Source of the DNA: Hedera helix
Lineage: Eukaryota > Streptophyta > Magnoliopsida > Apiales > Araliaceae
Assembly (NCBI GenBank): GCA_947179155.2
Contig: OX359273.1
Coordinates: 14,479,001 to 14,543,000, forward strand
Direction: 5' to 3'
DNA length: 64,000 nt
The notes beneath the pieces are model-generated. The model was not told where the DNA came from. It made no database searches and saw only the letters and a program-made list of their open reading frames with translations. Below, in pieces: positions 12,380 to 24,405 of the stretch (position 1 is the first letter of the stretch; each line of letters starts with the position of its first letter). Position numbers and translations under genes: made by a program.

Positions 12380-13200
12380 CAGAACTTGGCCTTAATCAAC
12401 AATTCAAATTGACACTTGTACGAGTTGTTATGTGTAAAAAACAAATGTACAATTATCTGGTGGTTTTTGTATTTCAAATCGATCATTATCTTATAATTGA
12501 TGTAACTAATCTTATCACACGAGTGTGTCTATATATCTATATATATATATATGGTGTCTATCCATAACAACCGGTTGTCGAGAGTACTCAACAGGGGACA
12601 ATTTCTTTGTAAAATTTGCCTTGCGACAGAAGTCAAAAATCGGTTGTTGGCCAACGACCACAGGTTGCTCTGGATTAGCTTCTTTTATATATATATATAT
12701 AGCAGTGGTAATCAAGGGAATTTGTCATATTCATCCTACTTCATTTATCCTTTCTATTCAATTTAACTTGATATCATAGCCATGCTCTTCCACCACCGTA
12801 CAAACACCCCTAAACCGACCACCCAACCTCTCACTTCCGTTAATAATATTAGTAATCCCAACCAAGTTATTCAATTGCAACGAACGCTACATTCCACATG
12901 ATTTGAATTTCTTTGAGATAAGCTAACAGTTAACTCATCACCACCGTCAGCTTGACGAGGGTTTTGAGACAGTGGGTCCCACAGCACTTGGTCCAACCTT
13001 AATCAGCAATTCAAATTGATACGTATCCGAGTTGTTATGTATACCAAACAGATGTACTATTGGTAGTTTTATGTATTTCAAATTGATCACTATCTTGTAA
13101 TTGATGTAACTAATCTTTTCATGCATGAATATATATAGCAATGGTAGGCAACAATGTATGATCAAGGGAATCGTGCTATCTATATATTCAATTTAACTGT
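12380..13200. repeat. Diverged tandem duplication beside the transferase exon
   Basis: The block 'cttaatcaacaattcaaattga...gagttgttatgt...ttgatgtaactaatctt' at about 12385-12515 returns at about 12995-13120. The following 'atcaagggaat...attcaatttaact' block at about 12708-12765 returns at about 13160-13196. An AT-microsatellite and an 'acaaccggttgt' palindrome (near 12566) lie between. This suggests a local duplication at the 5' side of the transferase exon. No exon was recognised in either copy. Confidence 0.6.
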
Positions 13201-13560
13201 AAGTATAAAGAGAAATTATTAATACGTTGACAAATTTTATTAATAAGTTGGATTGTCATTAACTTTGAATGTGATAAAATAAAATAAATTGCTGTGAATT
13301 TTTTTAAATTTCCCCATGTCTCATTTATCTATACATGTCAATATTTACAGTTGATATAAATTTATCATTATATATAACAAGACTTAAAGCATAAAATGAG
13401 ACTGTGATACTATGTATCCAAGCATCTAAATTTATACTCTTCGCATTTTAAATCAATCTAGCCTCATTTTAGTCTAGCTACCAGTTAATCTAGATCAGTT
13501 TTCAATTACTTGAATCCATGTATAGTAGATTCGGTAATAGACGCAAGATTTATAGAGTAT
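13201..13560. other. Spacer, nothing recognised
   Basis: AT-rich non-coding DNA between the transferase fragment and the Gypsy element. No repeat, gene or terminal motif was identified. Confidence 0.3.
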
Positions 13561-16519
13561 AGTGCTAATTGTATAAATAAATATTGTTGGGCAGCGCAAA
13601 TGAGCTTCCTATATTGACTCTTATCCTCACAACTCATTAGGGCTAGTTTGCTCACATAAGACTTCTAAGTCCAATAAGTTTGGGTTCATCGCCTTACCAC
13701 TTAAGGCACTTTATATTTTTCAATAGGATCTTCACTACACAATTTCAATTAGGAATTGTTGTCTTATTGAGAATGTGTGACTACTATAAATACAAGATAA
13801 ATGATAGATGTATATACACAATATTCTAGCTTACTAAATATTTATTACCTCTTGTTGATGTCGGGAAAATCGTCTCCTTTTAATAATTACCCTTTTCAAT
13901 TTTAGCCTTTGAATTTAAGATGTGATTTTGAAAAGGGTCGGCTTGAGTGTCGACGGGATTTGAAAGATCGATTTTATAATGAGCCAATTGACCAGAGTCG
14001 CTAGTTGGTATATTTGCAATGGATGTACCTACTCATCCGAGTTTTAATTTTCGTAATCGTAATGGCTCATATGTGACTCCTAATTAGTTGGTCCGCGAAC
14101 CGAGATTCATAGAATTCGGGGGCTTGCTTAAGCGAGGCGAAGGTGTTAGGCACCCCCCCGATTTCCGTGAAACACGGTTACCGCTATCTTAATGCTTTCC
14201 TTTCCTTTAAATCCTAAAATGTGTGTTTGTGCGCGTGTGTATGTGTGTGCCTATAAAATCTTTGGAATGCTTTATTTCTGAATATTTCTGAAAGTACTTC
14301 TGAAATCTCGTTGACCCTATGCATGAAGGATTCGATTCGTTTTGAAAAGTTCATTTTTTAAGCTTTCGTTTTTTGATAACAAAATCTTTAATGGTGACAT
14401 TTGTGAAATAAAGTTTTCGAATCCTTCGTCAAATAGGAATGAAGCTCATCCGATACTTTCGATTTTATTTTAGCCTACGAATTATCTAATATCCTACTTT
14501 GATTGATTTTATGAAAATCTTTATCTTTTCATTCCAAAATCATTTTTCCGTGTCGAAAAGGGAAAACCAAGCAATAAAATGATGTTAGAGCTATCTGTGG
14601 GCATGTAAGCCGTCTAAATAGCCCAAAACGCATGCAATCACATATTTCACTATTACGGGGCCTTAACCCGATCTCGATTCGATATCGTTTTAAGGCCCAA
14701 TATTTATATATATACAAAAATGGCCCATTGTCGTGACTACATACACCAAAATTTGTCCATCTTCGGAATTTGATTACGAGAACCTCATCCCTAGGCTCAC
14801 AATCCCCAAAATCACCACACAACCATACAAAGGAAAGCTTAACAACACTAGACTTGTTACTATACCGCAAGAACCAAAATTTGCAAGCCCAACACTATGG
14901 ACTACCCATTAACACAATGAACTACATATTACCATACAGATATAATCAGGACATTAGGAGGAAATTTCGTTCCAACGGAACCCTCACTAATAATCCCTAA
15001 TCCACGGATCCTCAATAATATAACAAAATACTACATTCAAACAACTCAATAACAAAAGATTATGATAATAAAACAAGTTAAAACTTCAAGGAAAACACTA
15101 TTTTTTCACCTTGCAAAACGCTAAGAAACGCCTTATATTTCACTATCAAGTAGATAACACAAGATTGACTAAGTATTTGAGCAAAGAAAAATTAATTTCC
15201 TTCTATTTTTGGCCAACCCGAGCCTCTCTCTCTAAAACTCGCCTTTTCTCTCTCTATATTTCCTATATTTCTTCTTCTTTTTTTTTTTTTGCTCTCGGCC
15301 GATCAAAATGGCATTGTATAGCTGACTGGAGGCAGCCGCGGTGCATCTGCGGCTGCCTGCGGTAGCCGTCTGAGCCGCCGCCTCGGCTGCCGTGTGTTTC
15401 CTCGAGCCACGTAAAATGCAACTTATCGTTGGCCTCAGATGCATCTGCGACTGCCCGGCTTCTTTTTCTCGATTTTCGTGTCACGCAATCTTAAAACATC
15501 ATTTTTTGTTATATTATTTCGGAAGGATGTTACTTAATATAGAATTTACTCTTTGTGCTTGGCTTCCAGGGGGCGCTGCCCCTTTACACCCCCGCTAGCT
15601 CACCGACGAGCTGGGCAACTGCTCGCTCACCGGGGAGCGAGACCCCCGACTACCGTAAGCGTAGTGGTCATTCGTCGTCTTTGGTGATCCAATCAGGTTT
15701 TTCTGATCAGCTGTTTGCCTTATCTCAAGTAACCTGATGCTCATTGTTCGTTGTGGCGGATTTGATCGTAAGTTATTGTGGTGGCTTCGTGTTGGGGTCC
15801 ACCTTCCTTTTCGCATATCGGGTAAAGTGATGATTTTGCCCTCCTGTCAGGGCTAGTATAACAGTGCAAAATTTGGGTGTCTACACCTCTATTGTTAAGA
15901 TATCTTGAAACCTGTTCTTACTCTCAAATTGGAGGTATCCCCTGGCCCAAGCCGTCAAGTACTTTCTAGTGGTTCTTTCTATGCAGGTTCACATCCAAGT
16001 CCGTGGTTGAACGTATAGATAAATTCAAGCGTTAACATTGGCGCTTGAATGAGGGTCTTTTAGTTTTTAGTAGAGTTTTCTTTCAACCACTCTTTCTAAA
16101 AACTTTCATGGTGAAACCACAACCATCACCAAACCACCGCAATAATTTTCATGGAGAAACATGCTTGCAGTCATGTCAACTAATATACATTGATAGGCAG
16201 CGTCATTTTCGAGAAGTCTAGGATAAGAGAAAAACTGTTCAATTTTAGAAAGAAGAGTTAGACAAGTAATTTACAGATATAATAAGAGCCAAAGACAGCC
16301 AGTTATGCAAATGTTGAACACTTTCTTGATCAAGACGTTACGGCTCTACTACATTTTCAAGTCTTCTTCCTCTGATAAAAGCACCAGCACTCGGTCATCT
16401 GACTCGGGCAGACATCGAAGAAAAAGAATGAGATAACCTTTATAACATAGGGGTGGTCAATACTAAGACAATGCCTAATCAGTAACAGTTTTTCTAGAGA
16501 AACATCTCCCAAATATCTT
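13561..16519 (+). mobile_element. 5' LTR/leader of a Gypsy element, split by a solo LTR
   Basis: The DNA on both sides of the second solo LTR (13561-13852 and 15886-16519) reads like the 5' LTR and leader of the Gypsy element whose gag begins near 16520. A TATAAATA box lies near 13786, a pre-gag leader with 'attggcgcttgaatgaggg' near 16037 resembles the leader of plant Ty3/Gypsy elements, and gag follows directly. The left LTR boundary cannot be fixed because no matching 3' LTR was found. Confidence 0.45.
13853..15885. mobile_element. Solo LTR 2 (2033 bp) with TSD CCTCT
   Basis: Starts TGTTGATGTCGG and ends GGTGTCTACA, with perfect 5-bp duplications CCTCT on both sides (13848-13852 and 15886-15890). 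It is collinear with solo LTR 1 along its whole length: shared 'tttgaatttaagatgtgatttt', 'gagccaattgaccagagtcg', (TG)n run, GC-rich 'gccgc' patch and the 'ccggggagcgagaccccc' end block. At the 5' end several CpGs of copy 1 are TpG/CpA here, as expected from decay of methylated DNA. The different TSD proves it is an independent insertion, not the partner LTR of copy 1. Confidence 0.92.
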
Positions 16520-17470
16520 TTGAGGGGGCGCGTCGAAGTTAAAGGCAATAAATCCTACAAATTTTCTTTCATTAAGGATCTTGATGAAATTAGGATTGAT
16601 AGGTCCCTCAAAGTCCCGAACTTGGAGATGTATGATGGAACATGTGATCCTTATGACCATACTTATTTTTATGAATATTTAATGTGCTTCTATGGTCATA
16701 ACGATGTAGGAAAATGTCATCTCTTCATCTTTACCCTGAAGAAAACTACTAGGGAATGGATGGTCACATTTCTTCCTTGTTCCATCAGTTCATGGGAAGA
16801 ACTAAAAGAACAATTCCGCGCACACTTCGGAAGCAACAAAAAATGTGGAAAGATGATGACTTAACTGATCCAAGTGAGACAGAAGTCAAATGAATTTCTT
16901 CGATAGTACATCAAGAGATTTCGTGAAGTAATGGCTGACATCCCCACCCTAGATCCAGCTCAGGCAATACAATTCCTCATACTAGTTTCGAATGTTGACA
17001 AATCTAGACGCATGATTGAGGAAATCATCTAGAAAGTCCCTCAAAATCTTACTGAAGCCTATAATAAGGTTGAAAATTTCATAGGGATAGAAGAGGTCAT
17101 TGCCAACCTTCAGGGTCCTTCGAGAAATAATAATGATTACCATCAGAAGAGAGACCCTAAGGTCGATAGGCCTAACAGACGAGATAATGACATAATGGGT
17201 TATAAGGGTGATCGGCGAAACAGGAATGATAGCTCTAGGGACAAATGGAATAAAAAAATTCAAAGACTCTTTGAACAAAGACTACACCCCCTTAAACTCC
17301 AGTATAGCTAAAATTAGAAGTAAAATCAAGAATGAAGCCTTCTTCAAGAGACCTCCAAAGGTTAGAGTATTTACCAGGCAGAGGGAAAATGGTAAATATT
17401 GTTCTTACCATGAGGAGAAGGGTCATGGTACAGAAGAATGTTACTAGTTGAAGTACTTCCTACAGAACCA
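16520..17470 (+). pseudogene. Ty3/Gypsy gag (Retrotrans_gag), decayed
   Basis: The reading frame encodes a plant Gypsy capsid region. It starts with LKVPNLEMYDGTCDPYDHTY, then WMVTFLPCSISSWEELKEQF (the 'W...L...SI.SW..L...F' capsid signature). It continues after in-frame stops through 'FREVMADIPTLDPAQAIQF', 'VPQNLTEAYNKVENFI' and a basic linker, to a cysteine/histidine end (CSYHEEKGHGTEECY). Stops near 16862, 16904 and 17030, plus frame changes, make it non-functional. The same-frame protease of the same kind of element follows at 20598 after about 2.9 kb of unrelated DNA. Confidence 0.85.
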
Positions 17471-17479
17471 GGTGTAAAA

Positions 17480-20345
17480 AATGAAATTTGGATTGTTATG
17501 TGGTGGATAAAACCAGACAATTAGCCTTTAATCGAATCGGACTGCCTTTGAAATGATATGCAAATTGCGAACATTGTAAATTAGTAAATTATTAATGGAA
17601 ATTAAATAGTTTGAAGTGTGACAAATATTTTGGGACAAATTCTTTATGGATTATTTGATTGAGGAATAAAATTCAAGTATAATGAAATAAATTTAGATCA
17701 AAAGGGACTTGAAATGGATTGAAATTAAACAAATATGGATTTATGGGAAATTAAATTCTCTAGGATTTTGAAGAATGACCATGCTACCCTTGACAAATTG
17801 AAAAATGACCTTGGTATCCTTACGGTGAGAATTGTCTAAAATGCCATTAAAGATGTTGAGAAATGACTTGTTTAGCCCTAACCATGCATGAGTTAAGTCA
17901 ACTCCATGTATGGTTAGTTTTTGGGAAATTTAAATAACACATGTGTGTATATTTCAAGTATCAAAGCTAGTATTCTTCATCTTCCAAGTTCCAAACGTGA
18001 GAGCATAAGAAAGAACGAGAGATAAGCTAGGGTTCGAAGCAAGCTCAAGGATTTTAAGTAAAAAGTGATCAAGAAAGGAAGGTTGTAAGCTATTAAAGTG
18101 GAGAATATAACTCTAGCAAGGTATAGCAATGAGAAAGAGAGCAACAAGAAGGTAGTGATAGGTTTTGTGTTGAAACTTCATGTTTATGTGCTTAAATGCA
18201 AAAATAAAAGAAGTCATGCATGTATATTTGCCTTTATGTGTTGAGTATGTGAACCTTTGTGAGTCTGTGTGCTTCATGTTTAGTGTTGAATGAAACCCTA
18301 AGCTCATATGTGCTAGAACAAATGTGGTGCACTATTCATGAAATAATCTAAGCTAGGAATCATGATTTAAGCATTTTTATGTGTAATATGTTGTTAGTTT
18401 GATGGAAAGCTAGTTCAAAGTGTTGATCATGTTGAATATATGAGAAATTTCATAGTAGATAGCATGATAAGTCCATTTATGGAAGGGGGAAAAAAGGCAT
18501 GACTTGATATGGAAAGGCGCAATATTAGATTATGTTTTGTATATAAACCAAACCATAATTTGTAAAGTGCATTGGAAGTTGTATGTAGAAAATATACAAG
18601 CATACAAAGTTGCTAAATGCATATATGTTCATGTATGTGAAGTGTAGAATTGAGAATTTAAAGATAGCTCAAGTTGCAAGTTATAGTATTTTGGTAAAAA
18701 TCCCATATAAAGGTAATTTTTGGCCATTTTGCATAAATGAAGATTAAATGAAGCTAAACACTTAAGTTTCATGTAAATACATGTGTTAAAGTCGATTTGG
18801 AAGTCAATTGGTGTCTATGGCCACAATTGAGGATTTTAAACGTTTTAAAACGTTCGCCAACACTTAAAACGAATTTCTTGGAAAAATAAATTCATTTGAA
18901 AACTTATAAATGTTTTGAAGGCCCATGCATGTCAAATACATGTGAGATGTGTTATATGTTGGAATCAAGTTTTAAAAAAAGGGGCAAAAAATAGCAAGGA
19001 TTTTTGAAAGAAATTTTTTGCAGAAAAACCAATACTACGTCGGGGCGCAGTGCTCTGTGAGGAAGCTCGCTGGGGCGAATTCAGGGGGCGTCGAGGCGCA
19101 GTTTGTCCAAGAAGATCTCGTGGCCAGCAAGATCTTCAAGGCTAAACATCTCGCGGGGGCGAGATGTACTATTCCAGCCAAGAAATTTTTATTTTTTTTT
19201 ATTTAAGTTCAAAATGAAATGTTTTAATATTAAATGATAGAAATATGTATGTAAGCCATAATTTGATAAAAATGACCAATATGAGAGATATTAAGGCATA
19301 AATGAACAATGTGTTGCGTGTTAAGATTATGTAAAGCTATAGGGCAACTTATATATCAGGTTATGGCATGCATGTATATGTAACTAATGCATGAACCAAC
19401 ATTATAGTCATGTAAGTTATAAACAGGATAATATTTTACCAATTGAGGAAAAAGAAGATAAAGACAAGTGTTCTATCTGAACTTTCATTATAATTCTTTG
19501 AACAGTTATTCATGTATACATTCATGAAAGCATTGTAAAGTTCATTCATCTTTGAACGACTTTGAAAAGGTTGAGACTAATCTTGATTTCAGCTAGACCC
19601 ATGTGATGATTCATATTGAAGTCAAATATTTGTTGATATATCCTCCGATCCATATTTCTATGGTGAGGAATCCATGACATGCTGTAATAGAACAACCCTA
19701 AAATAAAAAAGGAATAAAGTTTAAAGATAAAGTGACGTGGTTGCGTCGTTGGATATTTATGTTGTGCACAATATAAAAGTATGATAGGTTGATCACCTAG
19801 AGTACACATCTAAAGTTAAAAATGCAGTTTAATGATTGACCGGGACAGTATCAGTCTTATAATTGATATTGTTCTTAACGAGTTTTTGGTCTTGTGACCA
19901 TATAACAAGCAGAATTCATGCTCCAAGTTAATCGTGGACAGCTTATCTTATATTTGTCCAGTTCATTTTTTGAACTGTAATGTTTCAACTTTATTATATC
20001 AAATTTCGTTTCCTTATTCAGAAATATCATGTCCTTATATGTTTATGTACTTGTTGAGCTATTTTATGCTCACTCTTGCTTTTAACGTGATATTTCAGCT
20101 AAACCATAACAGGCCGAGGGATCGGGAATAGATAAAGGAAAAAGAAAGGCTAGCAAGCAATAGATGTATAACTAGAAGTCCTTTGTAATTATAATACTTT
20201 TGTAATATGTTGAATGTGAATGTGATGTATGTATAAAAGTATGTAGAACATGGGAATAGTTATATATTGATGTAGATTATGTTTTATTATTAAAAATGAA
20301 TGGTTGTGATAACATGGTGGAATAATAACGTGAGAACTGAATATG
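17480..20345 (+). mobile_element. Del/Tekay-like LTR inserted between gag and protease
   Basis: This block separates the end of gag from the gag-protease linker of the same Gypsy element. It has no ORFs of substance. It resembles the Del-like LTR material at 37.4-40.5 kb: AT-rich upstream half, a GC-rich patch rich in 'ggggcg' words (19030-19165), a 'gagctatt..atgctcactcttgc' block near 20055 matching 'gagccgacgtactcacccttgc' near 39903, and a downstream segment with AATAAA-like signals. Probably a solo LTR, but I could not fix exact ends or a TSD. Confidence 0.5.
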
Positions 20346-20352
20346 TGGTTCA

Positions 20353-21010
20353 ATGGACCCAGATTTGGGAGCATCACAGTCTTCTTCTTCTGTAACACCA
20401 AGGGGCATTGCTGATGTTATTTTTGGCGATTCAGTAATAGCCATGTCCAACAAGAAGAAAAAGCCTTCACGCGAGTTGTCCACCAGGTGTTCGAATAACC
20501 AAGGAGTATCAAGATTGATGCCATTACCTTCACATATAAGGATTATTGTCCCGGTATGGTCACACCTCATGATGATGTACTTGTTATAATTGCATAAATG
20601 GGTACCATAGATCTTTGGCGAATATTCATCGATAATAGAAGTTCAGAGGATGTACTCTACGAGCATGCGTACAACCGATTGGACTTGGGGGCTACAAAGC
20701 TAGAGCTTTACAATGAGTCACCTCTCTACAACTTTGGCAACGCTCTTACCCCAATAGAAGGAATAATTGAGTTGTCAGTGATCTTCTAAACAGCTCCTCA
20801 ATAGTCTTCTCTAATGGTGAAAATCTATATGGTTCATGTTGACAACAATTATAATGCCATCTTAGTTAGAACAACTTTGTCAGTACTCAAGGCAATTACT
20901 TCCATTTCCCACTTAAAGGTAAAATTTCCAACCGAACATGGAGTTAGAGATCAAGATATGTCTAGAAAAAGTTATCTTTAGACTCTTCAGGCTACTTCTG
21001 TAGGGGTCAG
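20353..21010 (+). pseudogene. Ty3/Gypsy aspartic protease region, decayed
   Basis: After a linker resembling the gag C-terminus ('PRGIADVIFGDSVI') the frame encodes WRIFIDNRSSEDVLYEHAYN, a decayed protease active-site region where the family has a D-T/S-G-S-S motif (here D-N-R-S-S). 'PLYNFGNALTPIEGIIELSV', 'MVKIYMVHVDNNYNAIL' and 'HLKVKFPTEHGV' then match the usual flap and core of plant Gypsy proteases. Stops after 'VIF' and a lost catalytic Thr/Gly show it is dead. No reverse transcriptase follows; the sequence breaks into AT-rich LTR-like DNA near 21135. Confidence 0.8.
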
Positions 21011-21134
21011 CAAACAAAAATAAACCATGAGATTGAGATGGAACCCTTCACTAAAGGTGGTACTGAACTACTAGCTACGCCAACCGAAGAGACAAAAGAG
21101 ATAGAGCTATACTTGTACAGAATTTGTCAATTAA

Positions 21135-21384
21135 AGTACTTGAATAAGGTATAAATATTATTTATAAATCATTTTATGAATTTTAGTGAATTAAAATAAA
21201 TATTTTATATACATTATATAAAATATTTATTACACGAGATAACTACGTAATGTATTAAATTATTGAAATATGCTTGAATTGTGCTAATCCGGTTGGTATA
21301 AGTCGACGGATGTGGTGGGTATATCCAATTTGACTAAGTGTAAAAGCAAGGAAGTAATATGTTTTGTTTCCCTCCTCACTTCTA

Positions 21385-21445
<61 letters not shown>

Positions 21446-21451
21446 CATATA

Positions 21452-21484
<33 letters not shown>

Positions 21485-21650
21485 TAGAAGTGAGGAGGGA
21501 AACAAAACATATAGCAAGAGAGAGAGAGAAGCAAGGGTCGGTTGAGACCAAGAAAGGGAAGAAAGAAGGCTTCAAACCAAGCCATGAAGAAAATTAATCC
21601 AACTAGAGAAGCTATACCCGAAACCATCAAGGAGGTATAAATCATATTTA
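21135..21650 (+). repeat. Inverted copy of the LTR segment at about 1.3-1.73 kb
   Basis: The stretch 21135-21265, reverse-complemented, matches about 1590-1725 closely (the 'acattacgta' / 'tctcgtgtaataaatatttta' / 'ttcactaaaattcat' order). The purine-rich stretch that follows (21510-21650) corresponds in position and composition to the pyrimidine-rich stretch at 1326-1500. So the same LTR family occurs in opposite orientations at the two places. A palindrome (21357-21512) has inserted or expanded inside this copy. Confidence 0.6.
21357..21512. repeat. 156-bp palindrome with (TA)n centre
   Basis: The arms 'atatgttttgtttccctcct...' (from 21357) and '...aggagggaaacaaaacatat' (to 21512) are exact reverse complements for at least 30 bp. 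The centre is nearly pure TA repeat, itself self-complementary, so the unit can fold into one long hairpin. It may be a tiny foldback element or MITE with an expanded TA core. No TSD could be assigned inside the AT-rich surroundings. Confidence 0.85.
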
Positions 21651-21846
21651 TTATTTCATTTTAATTATTATAGTGTTAATTAAATTTTAAGCAAAATTAG
21701 TAAATACTTAAGATAATTGATGTTTATCATTTTTGGGGGTATATATGTGGATTATATGATGTTTAGAGTAATTATTGTGAAAAAATTGGATCAAAAATAT
21801 TAAATTATAGAATTTATATAAAGCAGTCCCGAATAGGGAAAATCTT

Positions 21847-22135
21847 GTCCATTTAGGTACATAATTTGAAAATATTTCCTTCTACAAAGTTGTAGATAAT
21901 TAAATTTTGTGTGGAATGGACTTAAAATTCGTAATTTTCTGATAAACGAGCTAATTTCTATGAATTTCGGAAGATTTAGCACAGTAAAATCCGATCTGCC
22001 CAAATCCTGTCCATTTTGGTGAAGAATTTGATAATTTTTCCTTCTACAAAGTTGTAGAGAATTAAATTTCGTATAGGATGGACTTAAGATTCATAATTTT
22101 TGGATAAACGTGCTAATTACTGTGAATTTCAAAAG
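21847..22135. repeat. Direct repeat of about 120 bp, period 172
   Basis: The block 'gtccattt.ggt...ttccttctacaaagttgtag...aatggactta...ataaacg.gctaatt...tgaattt' occurs twice, starting at 21847 and 22019. The copies are moderately diverged. It lies within LTR-like DNA; no coding potential is seen. Confidence 0.7.
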
Positions 22136-22560
22136 TTTCATTGCATTAAAATTAAAATTTAATTATTAAAAATATTTTTGTGCTAAAATTTGTTCTGGGA
22201 CAGCATTATTAGCTTAGACATTTTTAATGCAGTTCATGAAACAAGAACTATTAAGCTTCAAATGCACCATGTGCGATTTTATGAACAATATGGATGTGGA
22301 ATAATTTTAAATAATTAAACTACTTCAAGCTCTGGCAATAAATACAAATATAGAAACTTGTTCAACAATAATTGAATAGGGTTAGAGAACTTGCCTTGTT
22401 TGCGATGTACTGCTAACCAATTCAACTAATTCCCTTTGAATAGACCTAACAATTTAATCACGTTGATCTTTAAATTAGTATCATATATACATAAGTATGA
22501 TGATCTTTATAACTCTTACGAACCACATAATTTAATAATTATGGTTATTTAAACACTTAG
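22136..22560. other. Spacer, nothing recognised
   Basis: AT-rich DNA between the 172-bp-period repeat and the minisatellite. No gene or element boundary was recognised. Confidence 0.3.
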
Positions 22561-22569
22561 GAAATATTA

Positions 22570-23110
22570 TCACTACTTGATAATATTTCACACATAAAGA
22601 ATCTATATTAACTATTTAATATAGTTCATACCATTATCTAATATTATTAACAATTTAATAATATTTCATTAGTCTTGTAATATTATTATTCATTAAATAA
22701 TATTTTATTAATCAATTAATATTATTAATTATTTAATAATATTTTATTAACCTTATAATATTATTAATCATTTAATAATATTTTATTCATCTTATAATAT
22801 TATTATTTATTTAATAATATTTTAACACAATTTAATATTATTAACTATTTAATAATATTTTAAATCCTTATCTAATATTATTAACCATTTAATAATATCT
22901 TATTAATTATCCAATATTATTAATTATTTAATAATATTTTATTAATTATCTAATATTATTAATCATTTAATAATATTTTAATCATTAGCTAATATTATTA
23001 ACTATTTAATAATATTATATCTAGTTACTAATATTTTATTGACTTTATAATATTATTATACAATTAATAATATTTTCATAATTTTCTAATATTATTATAT
23101 TAATAATAAT
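22570..23110. repeat. About 47-bp AT minisatellite with palindromic units
   Basis: Around a dozen diverged units alternate 'aatattatta' with 'taataatatt' separated by a short variable spacer. Each unit is an inverted repeat (core aatattatta-n-tttaataatatt). The array is almost pure A/T with a regular beat of about 45-50 bp. Nothing coding is present. Confidence 0.8.
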
Positions 23111-23534
23111 ATTTAATTATAATATTAAACTTTTGATAATTTTTATCCTCTTTTAATTATTAAATAAATTATTTATCATTAAAAATACATTTATTGATTT
23201 AAAAATGAAAAATAATAATAATAAAATAAATTTTTTATCAAGCAGGGCGTCAAGACACCGTCCCAAGGCAATTTTTGGGCGTCTAGACGCCTATGGACAG
23301 AAGCTAGGGCGTAGACTTGGCTTCTAGACGTCGGACCCTTTTTGGCTGCCGGAACCTCTCTTACTAATTTGGTCATAACTTTATCATATGCAAATATTTT
23401 GAGGTGATTTTTGAGTCTAAATTCATTAAAATTTCATGATATACAATTTCTCTCTAGATCACAAATCTAAATTCCAAACGTAAGTATCCGTAAAATCGCT
23501 CACAAGGACAGAATAAAAACTAGTTTCATAAATC
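23111..23534 (-). mobile_element. LTR flank into which the CACTA element inserted
   Basis: Contains a GC-rich patch with 'gcgtctagacgcc' words (23245-23345) of the kind seen inside Del-like LTRs in this window. It ends in the TSD (ATC, 23532-23534) of the CACTA transposon. The same LTR-like DNA resumes at 28289. Orientation is inferred weakly. Confidence 0.4.
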
Positions 23535-23564
23535 CACTACTACAAAACAGTAAAAAGATAACAC
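23535..23564 (+). repeat. CACTA left terminal inverted repeat
   Basis: Thirty bases starting CACTACTACAAAACAG, exactly inverted at 28256-28285. Immediately preceded by ATC. Confidence 0.95.
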
Positions 23565-24036
23565 TTAAACAACAAGGTTTTTATAAAAAAACGTCGTGGT
23601 ATTTTTTTTCACAACGTTTTTAAAAAAAAAACGTTATAGATACATATGCAAAACGTTATGTATTTATAAGGGGCAATAATTTGTTTGAAAGTTATAACGT
23701 TTATCAAGGAAAACATTATCTATTTAAAAAATACGGAGCTTGAAAAAATCGCGCGGAAGTGAAAACTTGAAATTAAAACACGGAGCTCACTCATCCTCAC
23801 AAGTTAAGCAATTCTCTCTCTTTCGTCACCGATCGAACTCATCTACCTCAATCATTCCTAACTTAGCTCTCTCCTCATATCCTCGCTTAAAAGCCATCTA
23901 TGGTAACCGTTAACTATCCTCCTCCTCTAACGTTTGCTTCTCTCTCTATACGAGTCCGCACTACACTCAGAAAGCAATAAACAAATAGATAGATAGATAA
24001 ATAGCCCAAACAAATACTGATTCACCCTAAGTAACG

Positions 24037-24405
24037 ATGTCTGTAGACCAAGCTGTCACTGCGGTTTTGTCATAAATAGCCCTAGCAGTCGACAGCGCCC
24101 TCCTCGGTCTTGCCCTAGCCTACGTCGCCATTTGTACCATCATCAAATTCACGGCCGCCTCTTCAGCTCTCCGTAAAATACCCGACGCTCCTTCAGTCCG
24201 CGTCTCCAATCTTCGTTCCCTTCTATCTTCTTCTGACCAAAATTCCAGTGAATCCGACAGGGATAGGATCGTGATCGTTAGAGGCTCTGTTGAAGTGAAA
24301 CCGGCCGTTGATGGCAATTGGAAGAGTTTGAGACCTAATAATGCACTCATTTCTCACGAATCTGGTGAGAGAGGAGTTATTTTGCTGTGAACGCAAACCG
24401 TACAT
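24037..24405 (+). pseudogene. SP1-like (SPL2/MUL1-type) E3 ubiquitin ligase, first exon, captured
   Basis: From the ATG at 24037 the frame reads an N-terminus very like plant SPL2 (SP1-like 2, relatives of human MUL1). It has IALAVDSALLGLALAYVAIC (first membrane segment), ALRKIPDAPSVRVSNLRSLL, DRDRIVIVRGSVEVKPAVDG and NALISHESGERGVILL. The family are outer-membrane RING ligases of chloroplast, peroxisome or mitochondrion. A stop (TAA, 24073-24075) interrupts codon 13. A second (TGA, 24388-24390) sits where the family has Arg before Thr-Gln-Thr, a C-to-T change at a CGA codon. The exon then runs into a likely donor (GTACAT). The later domains, including the RING finger, are absent. A captured, broken fragment. 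Confidence 0.85.

Noticed and set aside
15232..15484. Minus-strand ORFs over the GC-rich patch
   Set aside because: Inside solo LTR 2 and driven by local GC-rich and poly-A sequence; not conserved as frames in solo LTR 1.
5638..15885. The two related LTRs as the 5' and 3' LTRs of one element
   Set aside because: Each has its own perfect and different TSD (CTAAT and CCTCT), and the DNA between shows no matching internal region; they are independent solo LTRs.
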